A stretch of DNA of 64,000 nucleotides. Source: a virus. Location: IMG/VR virus record IMGVR_UViG_3300009149_000019, positions 1 through 64,000 of that record. One strand, 5' to 3'. The notes beneath the pieces were generated by a model. It had not been told where the DNA came from. It was given only the letters and a program-made list of their open reading frames with translations, and ran no database searches. Positions 7,912 to 15,879 of this stretch are shown piece after piece (the stretch's first letter is position 1; each line of letters opens with the position of its first letter). Position numbers and translations under genes: made by a program.

Positions 7912-8490
7912 ATGAAGTATAAATTTTATCTTTTAGTTGTTATTTTCTCTGTTTCCGTTTCATGTGGTGAGATAGAAAGTCTGATAGCGAGACACCTTAT
8001 GGGTGCTGTTGTACAGGCAGCCACTACAGATACTATAGATACAAAAGAAGAAGACACAGACATAGATACAGTTAAAGAAAAGGCTAGGGGTAAGGGTAAT
8101 AATACCAGACACTCTGGAAGTTCCAATTCAGGATTTAGCTTCTACATCGATAATAATGGAAATTCGTCCTTTTCTTTTGGAACACCAAGTCATAATAATA
8201 ATAATACTCCTCACCATAATCAGACCAGCATGTCCTACATCCAACGAAAATACGGTGTAGACGGGAAAATAGTTCCCCTTGTCTATGGTGGACGCAAGGT
8301 TGGAGAGGCACTGGTAACTGGAACACGTGGCACAGACCTTCCTAAGGTAGAGGCAGTAGTACTTAAGTATGAAGGGGACATCGTGTTGATAATCCCTATA
8401 AGTGAAATGGGATACAGAGTTAAAGATATCACAGTATTTGCTATGGAAAATTATAACAATAGTAACAGTTATAGGAAAGAAGGGTCATGA
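7912..8490 (+). CDS. Secreted low-complexity protein, 192 aa
   Basis: TAGGAGG precedes the ATG. The N-terminus is a signal peptide (MKYKF then a hydrophobic core) ending in SVSC; the cysteine resembles a lipoprotein site, but serine at the -3 position is not the usual residue. Residues about 60-110 are rich in Asn, Ser and His. The C-terminal about 80 residues look folded (DGKIVPLVYGGRKVGEAL). Probably exported or membrane-anchored in infected cells; role unknown. Confidence 0.6.
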   Translation: MKYKFYLLVVIFSVSVSCGEIESLIARHLMGAVVQAATTDTIDTKEEDTDIDTVKEKARGKGNNTRHSGSSNSGFSFYIDNNGNSSFSFGTPSHNNNNTPHHNQTSMSYIQRKYGVDGKIVPLVYGGRKVGEALVTGTRGTDLPKVEAVVLKYEGDIVLIIPISEMGYRVKDITVFAMENYNNSNSYRKEGS

Positions 8491-9131
8491 AAAAGAAAAA
8501 AAGAAAGAAAATAGAAAAGAAGAGGAGGCATACGGTTACTAATGCAGACTTTGCTAAGGCGTGTGCTAATAATAATGTTGCATTGGTAAAGAAGTATGTC
8601 GAATGTGGCTTTTTTGAAGCACGACGTAATGGTATAAAAGCCGGAGAGCTATTTAATGTGCCGGGGTTTTTTATAATCGTTGCGAATGGACACTATGAGT
8701 TGTTTGATTACCTCATAGAGTATCTTGACGAGTTCTGCTCTACGTATGATCGTAGGCCAATGTATCACCCATCTTGTCTGAAAGAAGCGTTTATACAGGC
8801 TCAGCCGCTAATGTTTAGGAGGATACTTGGTGGGTTGATTACATTTGAGAACAGGCTAAACGTCTTTAGTGGTAAAAGTAGACTTGAGGCGATTAGCCTA
8901 TATATAATGACCACCTTTCCAACGGGTAACAACACCACCACTGTGTACAACAGGGTACTTCGTCAACACCTTTTACTCTTGTTTACAAGAGCGGAGTTGG
9001 TAAGGATGACAATGGATCATGCTAGTACAGAGGCAATGGCTGTCTTGGTAGATTTACTAAAAGATAACCCACAGGAGGAGAATAGTGTCAACAGAAAAGA
9101 AGAAAAGAAAGCTGCTGTTTTCAGTGACTAA
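8487..9131 (+). CDS. Ankyrin-like helical repeat protein, 214 aa
   Basis: It starts in an ATGA overlap with the preceding stop. A very basic leader (MKKKKRKKIEKKRR) is followed by a repeat that reads like a degenerate ankyrin unit (DFAKACANNNVALVKKYVECG; then FIIVANGHYELFDYLIEY). The rest is helical. Ankyrin assignment is tentative. Confidence 0.55.
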   Translation: MKKKKRKKIEKKRRHTVTNADFAKACANNNVALVKKYVECGFFEARRNGIKAGELFNVPGFFIIVANGHYELFDYLIEYLDEFCSTYDRRPMYHPSCLKEAFIQAQPLMFRRILGGLITFENRLNVFSGKSRLEAISLYIMTTFPTGNNTTTVYNRVLRQHLLLLFTRAELVRMTMDHASTEAMAVLVDLLKDNPQEENSVNRKEEKKAAVFSD

Positions 9132-9483
9132 GAAGGATTTTATTATTCAGGCCTACAAATCATCAGGGCCTGGTGGGCAGCATAGAAACAAAACTATGTC
9201 TGCGATACGCATGGTTCATCCAGAGTCTGGAGCTATGGCTTGCTCTGGTAATGAACGGTCACAGCACCAGAATAAACGGCTGGCCTTTAAGGCTCTTGTG
9301 GCTCGTCCTGAGTTTCAAAAGTGGATTAGGGTAAAAGCCGCTGCAGCTGGGTGTGATTTGCATGAGCTAGAGAGAGCCATCGAGAAGCAGGTTACTAACA
9401 TGATGGCAGAAGAGAATCTGAAAGTAGAAATTAGAGGGGAGGACGGAAAATGGGAAACCGCAAAGGAGCCTTTACAGGAATAG
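9085..9483 (+). CDS. Release-factor GGQ domain protein, 132 aa
   Basis: A GTG start preceded by AGGAGG. The protein carries the class I release-factor catalytic signature SSGPGGQHRNKT near residue 26, followed by S-AIRMVHPESG and ERSQHQNKR, as in RF1/RF2, PrfH and ArfB domain 3. The N-terminal domains that read stop codons are absent. The GGQ loop hydrolyses peptidyl-tRNA in the ribosomal P site. It could rescue stalled ribosomes or act on damaged ones; which is unresolved. It overlaps the neighbouring genes at both ends. Confidence 0.85.
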   Translation: MSTEKKKRKLLFSVTKKDFIIQAYKSSGPGGQHRNKTMSAIRMVHPESGAMACSGNERSQHQNKRLAFKALVARPEFQKWIRVKAAAAGCDLHELERAIEKQVTNMMAEENLKVEIRGEDGKWETAKEPLQE

Positions 9484-9848
9484 AACAGCTCCACAGAACC
9501 ATGACAAAGCATGGCATAGTGCCGGCGACTACTACAGTTATGACTGATATTGCGACCAATATTACGATTCATCAGATACATGCGTATACAAGAGATAATG
9601 AACAAAAAACGGTTCTGGCAGCTACCAGGGGAAATGACCTACTCCACTTTTCGGTACATGATAGCTGGAATGGGTTTATTCGTTCCAGGGAGAGCCTAAT
9701 GTTCCGATTTCTTGACTACTATGCTGTTGTGTATTTTACGGATGGGTCGTGTTGTACAACACCCATACCCGAGGATACACCAGCGTGGGAACTGGAAGAC
9801 ATGGCTCTCTCTACATTCTTAGGAAAAGGGAGTATATATGCCAAATAA
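9450..9848 (+). CDS. Hypothetical protein, 132 aa
   Basis: The ATG lies inside the end of the GGQ gene (34-base overlap), with GAGGGGAGG upstream. Mixed alpha/beta protein with a short CC pair (GSCCTTP) near residue 102. No recognised family. Its stop overlaps the start of the next small gene. Confidence 0.55.
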   Translation: MGNRKGAFTGIEQLHRTMTKHGIVPATTTVMTDIATNITIHQIHAYTRDNEQKTVLAATRGNDLLHFSVHDSWNGFIRSRESLMFRFLDYYAVVYFTDGSCCTTPIPEDTPAWELEDMALSTFLGKGSIYAK

Positions 9849-10017
9849 TGGTTGTACCTATAATCTTTATGAGTTTATGGAAGATCCAGAAGAACACATG
9901 GCAACAAAATGGAAAGAGGACCCAGACCTTTTGGTGTACGGACGATACATACGAACACCAAAAGGTGGACAGGTGTCTAGGTATCACACTATCCCAGCGT
10001 TTTGTTTTGCTGCATAG
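9838..10017 (+). CDS. Small hypothetical protein, 59 aa
   Basis: The ATG at 9838 follows AGGAAAAGGGAG and overlaps the end of the previous gene. The product (MPNNGCTYNLYEF start, PAFCFAA end) is aromatic-rich. Another frame here is longer but lacks a ribosome site and overlaps the radical SAM gene, so this one is preferred. Confidence 0.5.
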   Translation: MPNNGCTYNLYEFMEDPEEHMATKWKEDPDLLVYGRYIRTPKGGQVSRYHTIPAFCFAA

Positions 10018-10026
10018 GAGGGTCTT

Positions 10027-11070
10027 ATGTTTGTACCAACGAATGATGTACTGAGCACCACTCAGACTAAGAAGGGTTCGAGGGCTCAGTGCCATATCTG
10101 TCCACGAGAGTGCCTTCTTTCTTCTGGGGAAATAGGAGTGTGTGGGGGAAGAAAAAATGCTCAGGGTAAGTGTGTTCCTGTTGTAAGGGATTACTACCCA
10201 GCGTTAATGATAGATCCCATAGAAAAGAAACCATTCTATCACTTCTATCCTGGTAAGCAGGTTTTGTCTATTGGAGCATTAGGCTGCAGCCTTAAGTGTG
10301 GTTTTTGTTATAATAAAGAGCTGTCTTGTCCGGAATCATATCCGGAAGATCAGGACTCTCGTGCCGTAGATAAGAAGATGGTAGAGCTACTTATGAGTGA
10401 CTCTGACATTATCGGCATTGCTTTCAGTTTTACGGAGCCATCTGTGTGGATTGAAACCTACATGAAGTACATGGCTATGGCCACGGTATTTAGGAAAAAA
10501 GTTCTCCTTAAAACAAATGGATACATAAACCCACAGCTATTTATGGAGATGTTTATACTGAATCCATTACACGCCGTAAACCTGGACATAAAAACCATGA
10601 ACCCAGAGACATTCAGGACGGTCTGTGATGGGGACCTTTCCGTCGTACTTCATAACGCGGAGTTTCTTGGGGAGGATAAAAGGGAGTATCATGATCCCAT
10701 TCATCTTGAAGTATCTCACTTAATGATCCCTGGTGTAACTGATAAGGAGAGCGAGTTTAGAGAGCTTGTTACCTTTATTGAGTCCAAGCTTGGGAATGAT
10801 ACACCACTCCATATAGCCACGTATCATCCAGTACCGTGGTTTCCACAGGCACCTAGTGCTACTCCAGAAGAAACTGTAAAACGTTTTTATAAGATTGCTA
10901 AGGACAGGTTGAAGTATGTTTATCTGGAACACACGTTGTATCCGGAATGTGCTGCTACTGTCTGTCCTAAGTGTGGACAGAAAGCAATCCAGAGAGATGA
11001 TTTTGAAGTTACTATCTCTAAGAGGTGTAAGCACTGCTTGGATATGGTGTGGCCTCCCTACAAATTATAG
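10027..11070 (+). CDS. AmmeMemoRadiSam-type radical SAM enzyme, 347 aa
   Basis: The start is fixed by TAGGAGG upstream. The N-terminus has a cysteine pattern CHICPRECLL and a GVCGGR element, then DPIEKKP and the radical SAM 4Fe-4S motif CSLKCGFC (CxxxCxxC) near residue 88; TNGYINP and VNLDIKT follow as in this family. The C-terminus has a zinc-ribbon pair (CPKC, CKHC). The closest family is the radical SAM enzyme of the AmmeMemoRadiSam set, related to pyruvate-formate-lyase activases. Its reaction is not established. Neither AMMECR1 nor Memo partners are visible in this window. Confidence 0.85.
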   Translation: MFVPTNDVLSTTQTKKGSRAQCHICPRECLLSSGEIGVCGGRKNAQGKCVPVVRDYYPALMIDPIEKKPFYHFYPGKQVLSIGALGCSLKCGFCYNKELSCPESYPEDQDSRAVDKKMVELLMSDSDIIGIAFSFTEPSVWIETYMKYMAMATVFRKKVLLKTNGYINPQLFMEMFILNPLHAVNLDIKTMNPETFRTVCDGDLSVVLHNAEFLGEDKREYHDPIHLEVSHLMIPGVTDKESEFRELVTFIESKLGNDTPLHIATYHPVPWFPQAPSATPEETVKRFYKIAKDRLKYVYLEHTLYPECAATVCPKCGQKAIQRDDFEVTISKRCKHCLDMVWPPYKL

Positions 11071-11079
11071 GAGGATTAA

Positions 11080-11544
11080 ATGAGGAAACTCAGAATAAAT
11101 CCGGACTTTACGCAGGACCCTTCAAAGTTAAAGAAGGCATCCAGACTGTCTCCGGAAGCCCAGGATAAAAAAGAAGAAAAATCCTGGCTAACAAAAATTA
11201 ACAACTATAAACATCAGCTGTTTAGTAGAAGGTTATTTGAGAAGAGTGTTACTCTTGTGCTTAGCCTGCCTGCTAGGCAGCATGCACTTTTCTTGAAAAC
11301 CTGGCCCCTTATGAAGGGTGTTCCTATTGCTATTAGGGCACGTGGCGAAAAGGCCACAGAAGAGGATGTTTTGGGATATTTTCAAGACCTGCAAACTAAC
11401 TATGATGGGAGTTCTGTAGTTAGTGCAGTGTTTAGAATAGACGCCTTTGCTGCGGACTATGAGTACATTCTAGTCCCTGACAAGGGATTAACATCCTTTG
11501 TAGCTATTAGGGCTTATAAAAAAATTAGAAGGGAGCAGGTATGA
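11080..11544 (+). CDS. Hypothetical protein, 154 aa
   Basis: AGGAGG precedes the ATG. A lysine-rich leader (about 45 residues) is followed by a mixed alpha/beta domain. No motif recognised. Its stop overlaps the next ATG by four bases (ATGA type), so it is likely cotranslated with the 340-aa protein. Confidence 0.6.
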   Translation: MRKLRINPDFTQDPSKLKKASRLSPEAQDKKEEKSWLTKINNYKHQLFSRRLFEKSVTLVLSLPARQHALFLKTWPLMKGVPIAIRARGEKATEEDVLGYFQDLQTNYDGSSVVSAVFRIDAFAADYEYILVPDKGLTSFVAIRAYKKIRREQV

Positions 11545-12563
11545 AAGTAAAAATATCAATGCCCGAAGATATGAAACAGTATAAGGCGACCTTGGAACGG
11601 GTGTTCAAGTTAGTCTTTACAGAGGAGCGCCTTGATTTCGGAGGCAGGCTCGTCTTTGAAGAGCATGAAAGGGTAGAGAAGGGTATGGAGGATCCAAAAG
11701 GATTCTTCTCATCTCCAGGAAAGTACTCTCCATCTTTCTTCGCATTTATGGAAACATTTCCTGAGGAGACACTCAGGAAGAAAATGAAGAAATGGTCGAA
11801 GGGGCTGAGGGCTCTATCTCTAACGAATGACGCCCAGGTACAAAGTCTTATTGACTTTTATGGATCATTTAGGTCAAGGCTCAATAAAGAGATGGACCTT
11901 CCTGAGAAGGAAGGTGCTATCTATAAGAGCTGGATGCGTGTGATCCGGTTCTACCAGGGAAGTAATCCGGAGCACGTAGTTTATAAGAACTTTGGGATTA
12001 TTAAGGACCTGGTAAATAAAGAAGATAGAAGAACGTATATTCGTGACACAATAGAAGGTAGTGGTGGCACGAGGAATGACTTCCGCCAGGCCGTAATGGC
12101 GACTATCCAGGAAAATGTTAAAAACCTGGAAGTTGAGTTTTGGAAGTTCTTTAAATTGGTAAAGGACTACCATGAAGAACATGGTATTACTGAGGAGCCA
12201 CAGGAAGGCATGTCACTTCTGGGTAGGATGCTTAGGCTCCCTAGTCGACCTGCCTCCACGGAAGGTCTTGTTATTTCTTTTAACTGGATAAATGTAGCCT
12301 TGTATGGGCAAGTACCCACAAAAAAAGAAGTTAACAGAGCTATTGCTCTGATTAGGGCAGAGATGGCTGCCAGAGAAAAGAAGATGGAGAAGGAGAACAA
12401 GAAGGTAAATGATGCGATGCAGCAGTTCGAGACTGCTGTTCGTAAGAAGATAGAAGAACAGCGTGAAGCTGGAGATGCGCCGGATGATGATGAGGATAAG
12501 GATCAGCCTTCTCCGTCTGGTGCAATAGATCCGGCTGGCTTTGACGTGGAAGACGATGAATAG
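11541..12563 (+). CDS. Hypothetical helical protein with acidic tail, 340 aa
   Basis: Largely helical, with a predicted coiled coil near residues 265-315 (EMAAREKKMEKENKKV) and a strongly acidic C-terminus. Near residue 227 it carries LGRMLRLP followed by a proline/serine/threonine segment, the same octapeptide as in the cysteine-rich protein at 4523. Function unknown; the shared peptide suggests a common binding partner. Confidence 0.6.
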   Translation: MKVKISMPEDMKQYKATLERVFKLVFTEERLDFGGRLVFEEHERVEKGMEDPKGFFSSPGKYSPSFFAFMETFPEETLRKKMKKWSKGLRALSLTNDAQVQSLIDFYGSFRSRLNKEMDLPEKEGAIYKSWMRVIRFYQGSNPEHVVYKNFGIIKDLVNKEDRRTYIRDTIEGSGGTRNDFRQAVMATIQENVKNLEVEFWKFFKLVKDYHEEHGITEEPQEGMSLLGRMLRLPSRPASTEGLVISFNWINVALYGQVPTKKEVNRAIALIRAEMAAREKKMEKENKKVNDAMQQFETAVRKKIEEQREAGDAPDDDEDKDQPSPSGAIDPAGFDVEDDE

Positions 12564-12600
12564 AACCTAGCTCACTACACAGATAACTAAAGGAGGTAAA

Positions 12601-13239
12601 ATGGCGCTTTCATTTTACATTAGAGGCGCACCGCGTCTAACTACCTATGCTGAAATCCTCCCTATCTTATTTTCTGAAATATCTAAGGATTTCATAGAGC
12701 AGGGTAAGAAGTATTCTGAAAAGAGGATACATCAATTCCTGGGGCTTGCTAAGAAGTGCAACCACAGAAGACTGATAGAAAGATTTGAGGACGATGCGGC
12801 CTTTCTTAAGGACCACATGGACAAGGAGCAATTCTTGTTTAACCAAGGGTGCAGGTTCTTTCTTTATTCTGCTAGGAATTATAAGGTTCTTAAGAAGATG
12901 AAGAAAGAGCATAAGGCTCTTTTTCTTCAGTGGCTTGATCTCTTTAACTTATCTTCCAAGTGCAACTACTATGCAGTTGCAACTAAGGAGATGGGGTACA
13001 TAAAGGACGAGATAGCCATTCCATGGTTTGACAAGAATACATATGTGTATTCAGTAATTCCTGGAAAGATAGCCCCAAAGAGGCTGGAGGTTGAAAAAAG
13101 GCTGAGGGAGATTAAAGAAGAGCTAAAAACGAAAGCTGAGGCTTTTTGTGATCAGCTGGAGATAATAAGAAAGGAGGTGGAAGGCGATGGGAGGCTACTG
13201 AGAATTAAATCTCAGGGAGGAGAAGATAATGGAAAATAA
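12601..13239 (+). CDS. Hypothetical helical protein, 212 aa
   Basis: AAAGGAGG precedes the ATG. The protein is rich in lysine, glutamate and aromatic residues and appears helical, with a coiled-coil-like C-terminus (KRLEVEKRLREIKEELKTKAE). No known motif. It overlaps the next gene by eleven bases. Confidence 0.6.
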   Translation: MALSFYIRGAPRLTTYAEILPILFSEISKDFIEQGKKYSEKRIHQFLGLAKKCNHRRLIERFEDDAAFLKDHMDKEQFLFNQGCRFFLYSARNYKVLKKMKKEHKALFLQWLDLFNLSSKCNYYAVATKEMGYIKDEIAIPWFDKNTYVYSVIPGKIAPKRLEVEKRLREIKEELKTKAEAFCDQLEIIRKEVEGDGRLLRIKSQGGEDNGK

Positions 13240-14098
13240 GATTCAAATGGTAACACACAAGTGTGTCGACTTCGACGCATGTCTGTCTGTGTGGCTCTTG
13301 GAGACATTTGTTTTTAAGGACAGAAAAGTGGAATACAAGTTCTTATCAGCAAATGACGAGCTAGACACAGGCATAGATACTGTCTGTGTAGACATGACAC
13401 CGAAAACAGTTACAGGCCCAGTAACTGTGTACGACCATCATACTACAGGACAGGACTCAAACGCAAGACTCCTTTTTCAGGAGTTTGCACAGTTAATACC
13501 CGAGTCTATACGAGTATTAATTGAGTTTGCTGACCTGTCGGATAAGATGGACGTTGGGACCCTGTTTAAGAAGGCGGACAGGAAGTTCACGTCCCTTACA
13601 TTTGGAGCCTTGCCTGGTATACTGCGTCATTCACGTAAGAGTGACTATGAGGTGCTGATGATTATGTACCCCATATTTGAGGGGTTTCTATACTCAAAAG
13701 AGGCACTCAGCAGGGCTTCTGATTTTATCGAGAAGCGGGTTGTATTCCACAGGGGTGGTACAATTGCTTCCTACAAAATATCGTATAAGGAGGATCAGTA
13801 TAAGGTAAACAGTAGTTTATTTAATGGAAGGAATGTACATGTGGTTATTCTGAAACAGGATAACAACACAGTAATACATGTTAATCAAAATTTTACAACA
13901 ATTGATCTGAGACAACTGAAAGATGTTATTGATGAAGATGACCGGTGGTTCTACCACCATAATGGACACTTAGCATGTTGTGGTTCTAGGAAGAACCCTA
14001 CTAAGTGCCCAACTAAGTATACCGTAGACCAACTGGTCTACTTAGTATCCGAAATTATGGATACACCCATACCCATACCAGAGGAGGACGTAGCGTGA
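13229..14098 (+). CDS. DHH-like phosphoesterase, 289 aa
   Basis: The N-terminus has THKCVDFDACLS, matching the H-x-x-x-D-x-D motif I of the DHH superfamily, then VCVDMTP and YDHHTTG near residue 68 as motif III. A C-terminal segment (NGHLACCGSRKN) resembles the DHHA1 glycine/histidine element. DHH enzymes cleave phosphodiester bonds in oligonucleotides, cyclic dinucleotides or single-stranded nucleic acid; the substrate here is unknown. ATGA overlap with the following Gam-like gene points to DNA metabolism. Confidence 0.65.
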   Translation: MENKIQMVTHKCVDFDACLSVWLLETFVFKDRKVEYKFLSANDELDTGIDTVCVDMTPKTVTGPVTVYDHHTTGQDSNARLLFQEFAQLIPESIRVLIEFADLSDKMDVGTLFKKADRKFTSLTFGALPGILRHSRKSDYEVLMIMYPIFEGFLYSKEALSRASDFIEKRVVFHRGGTIASYKISYKEDQYKVNSSLFNGRNVHVVILKQDNNTVIHVNQNFTTIDLRQLKDVIDEDDRWFYHHNGHLACCGSRKNPTKCPTKYTVDQLVYLVSEIMDTPIPIPEEDVA

Positions 14099-14562
14099 AA
14101 ACAACCATTACCATTGAAAACACCAGTGACCTAGGTATATTGGTCGAAACCTACCTTTCCCTTAAAGGAGAGATTGAGGTTATTGAGGCCAAGGCTAAAA
14201 AGTCTATGGCACCTGCCCAGGCTAAAATAGTTGAGATTCAGAAGACCGCAGTAGCAGCACTAGGTGAGAAGAAGAAAAAACAAGATGAAATTCTTGCTGT
14301 AGTGAAGACCTTCATGATGGCCTCGGAAGAGAAGGCCTTTATGTTTCCTGTTGGGTCCATCACATCTAGGACCAAGAAAGTCTACACAGTTCCCGACAAG
14401 GACATCACCCTTGCCGGGTTAGAAGAGCTTGGTCTCCCTGAATACATCAGGACCAAGAAAGAAATCAAAATGACTGAGATAAAAGAACTTAAGGCAGAGG
14501 TTCTCCAGGACATCGGTGTTGACGTGAAAGATGACCTGGACATATGGATAAAAGCGGCTTGA
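14095..14562 (+). CDS. Mu Gam-like DNA-end-binding protein, 155 aa
   Basis: A GTG at 14095 or nearby start overlaps the upstream stop. Residues about 20-75 form a long lysine/alanine-rich coiled coil. The second half (FPVGSITSRTKK, then VPDKD, then LGLPEYIRTKKEI) follows the pattern of Mu Gam family proteins: a glycine-containing strand, then a short helix, then the Y-I-R-x-K-K/E-E/P element. Gam binds double-strand DNA ends and blocks host exonucleases. Family membership is inferred from this layout. Confidence 0.65.
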   Translation: MKTTITIENTSDLGILVETYLSLKGEIEVIEAKAKKSMAPAQAKIVEIQKTAVAALGEKKKKQDEILAVVKTFMMASEEKAFMFPVGSITSRTKKVYTVPDKDITLAGLEELGLPEYIRTKKEIKMTEIKELKAEVLQDIGVDVKDDLDIWIKAA

Positions 14563-14619
14563 CGACCACAGTACCATCGCGGTAAGATAGCAAAATCAAA
14601 AAAATAAGGAGAGGCACAC

Positions 14620-15816
14620 ATGGGAGCAAATTTCGATTATAAGGAACTGATAGGGTTCTTGGAGATGTACGCACACGCGAAGTTTGACTATACGCATATT
14701 TGTCCGTATATCGTAGGAGAGTCGGGCATTGGAAAATCCGAAATCATGGAGCAAGTCTTCGTGAAAGCAGGATACACTATGATACAGTGCCAGATTGGCA
14801 CAAAGACTCTGGAATACTTCATGGGACTCCCAGAGATCACAAAATGGCAGGAGGTTGTCCGCGACAAAAATGGAGTCGCAGTGATGCAACCACGACTGGG
14901 CTTAGACGGAAAGCCTGAAAAGACGAAACAGATTGATGAAAAGGGTAACCCTGTTATTGATGAAAAGGGTAACTCAATAATGATACCGGTATTAGAACCA
15001 AAAATGAAAACGATTGCGGAGACTACTTGGACTCCACCGGAGCTTGTTGTGTTGGCTAATCGTGAAGAGAAGGCAGTCATCTTTATCGACGACTTTCATC
15101 TTGCTCGAGAAGAAGAGAGAAAGGTCATGTTTGAGTTGCTGACAACGCACAGCATCCATGGCTTTCGCCTTAATGATTCAGTTAAGGTAGTTATGGCAGC
15201 TAATCCGCAGGATGCGGAATATGGAGCCACTGTAACTGATCTGCCTAAGCCAATAAGGTCCAGGATTGCAGTGTTCAGGCTCAACCATAACGTTGAGCAG
15301 TGGTGTCATGAGTCTCTGGACCGAGGCATCGACAAGAGAATCGTTGCCTTCCTCAGGTTCAACGAGGCGCAGCTTCTGACTGAAGCAGATGATGCTGGTC
15401 AGTATGCATGCCCTAGAAGTTACTGGGGCCTTAGTGATTATCTCAAAGCTGGATTCCCTCTCTCAATGAAGCTGACAACAGGATTCATTGGGGCTGGTGC
15501 GGCTTCTGATCTCATGGGTTTCCATGACGTGTATCAGAAGTTTGAGGATCCGGCGAATCGTCCAAAGAAATGGACCAATCTCGGGAGCGATCATGCTAAG
15601 AAGGCTGCTTTCACCGCATACCTTATGATCAAGGATGACCTTGCTCTCATTAAGAAGTTTGTGGTAGACATGACACATGACAAAGACTCTAGTGCCTTTG
15701 CCATCCTTCTTCTCAAGTCTATCTCATCTAAAAGAGACATTGACGATCCCAGGTGTCTTGAGGTTTTCGACATGGTTGATAATCAGGACATCATTGAGTG
15801 TCTCGGTTACGTCTAA
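14620..15816 (+). CDS. MoxR-like AAA+ ATPase, 398 aa
   Basis: AAGGAGAGG precedes the ATG. Walker A GESGIGKS lies near residue 33, Walker B AVIFIDDFH near 152, and a sensor/arginine-finger block MAANPQDAEYG followed by TVTDLPKPIRSR at about residues 193-215, the MoxR/AAA_5 layout. MoxR ATPases usually act with VWA-domain proteins as metal-insertion or remodelling chaperones; a VWA protein follows two genes downstream. The 15-residue block YGATVTDLPKPIRSR recurs in the protein at 54464. Residues about 85-125 form an insertion rich in lysine and glycine. Confidence 0.85.
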   Translation: MGANFDYKELIGFLEMYAHAKFDYTHICPYIVGESGIGKSEIMEQVFVKAGYTMIQCQIGTKTLEYFMGLPEITKWQEVVRDKNGVAVMQPRLGLDGKPEKTKQIDEKGNPVIDEKGNSIMIPVLEPKMKTIAETTWTPPELVVLANREEKAVIFIDDFHLAREEERKVMFELLTTHSIHGFRLNDSVKVVMAANPQDAEYGATVTDLPKPIRSRIAVFRLNHNVEQWCHESLDRGIDKRIVAFLRFNEAQLLTEADDAGQYACPRSYWGLSDYLKAGFPLSMKLTTGFIGAGAASDLMGFHDVYQKFEDPANRPKKWTNLGSDHAKKAAFTAYLMIKDDLALIKKFVVDMTHDKDSSAFAILLLKSISSKRDIDDPRCLEVFDMVDNQDIIECLGYV

Positions 15817-15826
15817 GGTAGTTAAC

Positions 15827-15863
15827 AAGGGGGCACGAGAATCAGTTCTTGTGCTCCCTTTTC
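15827..15863 (+). terminator. Rho-independent terminator after the MoxR gene
   Basis: GCACGAGAA (15833-15841) pairs with TTCTTGTGC (15846-15854) and GGG (15829-15831) with CCC (15856-15858), loop TCAG, followed by TTTT. A long perfect stem and a T run make this a convincing terminator or attenuator between the ATPase and the radical SAM gene. Confidence 0.8.
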
Positions 15864-15879
15864 AATTCAGGAGGTCACT

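Noticed and set aside
9749-10054. 101-aa frame overlapping two genes
   Set aside because: No ribosome site and overlaps the radical SAM start; the 59-aa frame at 9838 is better supported.
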